Below the pieces are notes generated by a model, which searched no databases, was not told the DNA's origin, and saw nothing but the letters and a program-made list of their open reading frames with translations. The translations under genes and the position numbers were made by a program. Below, one piece after another: positions 63,562 through 64,000 of a stretch of DNA of 64,000 nucleotides. Origin of the DNA: Oscheius tipulae (taxonomy: Eukaryota > Nematoda > Chromadorea > Rhabditida > Rhabditidae); the NCBI GenBank assembly GCA_037178975.1, contig JASJZH010000004.1, positions 4,650,001-4,714,000 of the forward strand, given 5' to 3'. The stretch's first letter is position 1; the number at the start of each line of letters is the position of its first letter.

Positions 63562-64000
63562 GGCTTCGCCGCCTGGTCGGCGGTTTTATTGTACAAGGTA
63601 CACAAACAGACAGGTTCATAATAACTCCCAATAGATAAGTACAAACACTAAGGGTGCCTCTTCTTTAAAAAAAAGGACTAAACTGTCGACTGTAGAACTG
63701 AATCTATCTATCTGTTCTATGGACTCTCTAAAGCCATAAGAGAAAGCAGAAAAATGACATTTCTATTCCTCCTATCCCACTCGTACTGAGCGCTCCGAGT
63801 CGTCCATTGCAAAGAAATTCTCCAAGGAGCAAAAGCAATAACTTTCTTTTTACAGTTAAAGCAATCAAAACGGTAACTTGCCAACTCAAAAAAGTTTCTT
63901 CTTACATTAGCTTGGCTTGTCTTGACAGAAAAGTCTACAAACATTGTCAGATGTCATCCCAGATTAAAACACACATGTGTCGCAGACGGACGCCTTCTGC
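63562..64000. other. Window end, no gene resolved
   Basis: A minus-strand open frame (63717-63944) has no motif. Splice-like sites exist (TTTGTAG at about 63940 in minus sense), so an exon of a gene extending past 64000 is possible. Confidence 0.3.

Overview
The window looks like nuclear DNA of a nematode. Genes are compact and split by many very short cis introns, commonly 35-50 nt. Acceptors are mostly TTTCAG, but TATAG, TTTAG and CTAG also occur, so splicing is less strict than in Caenorhabditis. Many start codons sit within about 12 nt of a pyrimidine-AG site, as expected for spliced-leader trans-splicing. Genes of like orientation lie about 70-140 nt apart in operon-like runs. Gene content agrees: an astacin with two ShKT domains, FMRFamide-receptor-like GPCRs, a DM-domain factor, and several stand-alone tyrosine phosphatases. 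A basal (Dorylaimia-like) nematode is my guess only; species cannot be read from this window. Exon joins were made by eye from reading frame and splice consensus.

Layout. 1-6.1 kb: cereblon (minus, cut by the left edge), then a plus-strand run of a MAPKAP kinase, a TMEM53-like protein and a RING/B-box protein. 6.1-17 kb: a small putative membrane protein, a DMRT factor, a 3.7 kb stretch without a clear gene, a nucleoredoxin-like protein and a secreted astacin, all on minus. 17.9-26 kb: a secreted acid phosphatase, a 2.4 kb inverted-repeat element with tRNA-like Pol III boxes, an allatostatin-C-like neuropeptide precursor, a trypsin-like protease and a GPCR. 27.5-35 kb: seven plus-strand genes spaced 105-139 nt apart (TSR3, TP53RK, TDP1, SENP8, SHQ1, UQCC2 and a PB1 protein), an operon-like array of RNA, DNA and protein housekeeping functions. 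35-41 kb: DBF4 (minus), a 375 bp hAT-type MITE with intact 8 bp duplications, a catalytically degenerate PTP (plus) and an intact membrane-anchored PTP (minus).

41-52 kb: a gene-poor stretch with a perfect 40 bp palindrome, a PY-motif membrane protein, a TBC1D22 Rab-GAP gene whose 1.4 kb intron holds a complete PTP gene on the opposite strand, and a second FMRFamide-receptor-like GPCR. 53-64 kb: a GNAT acetyltransferase and, just upstream on the same strand, a secreted PAN/TSP1 protein; then an EGF-like PY-motif membrane protein, two small secreted proteins, a Snail-family zinc-finger factor, the ER chaperone ERp44, and two short unrecognised genes.

Functional themes: signalling and phosphatases (MAPKAPK, three PTPs, two GPCRs, one neuropeptide), secretory and extracellular proteins (astacin, serine protease, acid phosphatase, PAN/TSP1, ERp44), and a housekeeping array (KEOPS kinase, box H/ACA assembly, rRNA modification, TOP1-adduct repair, deneddylation, complex III assembly).
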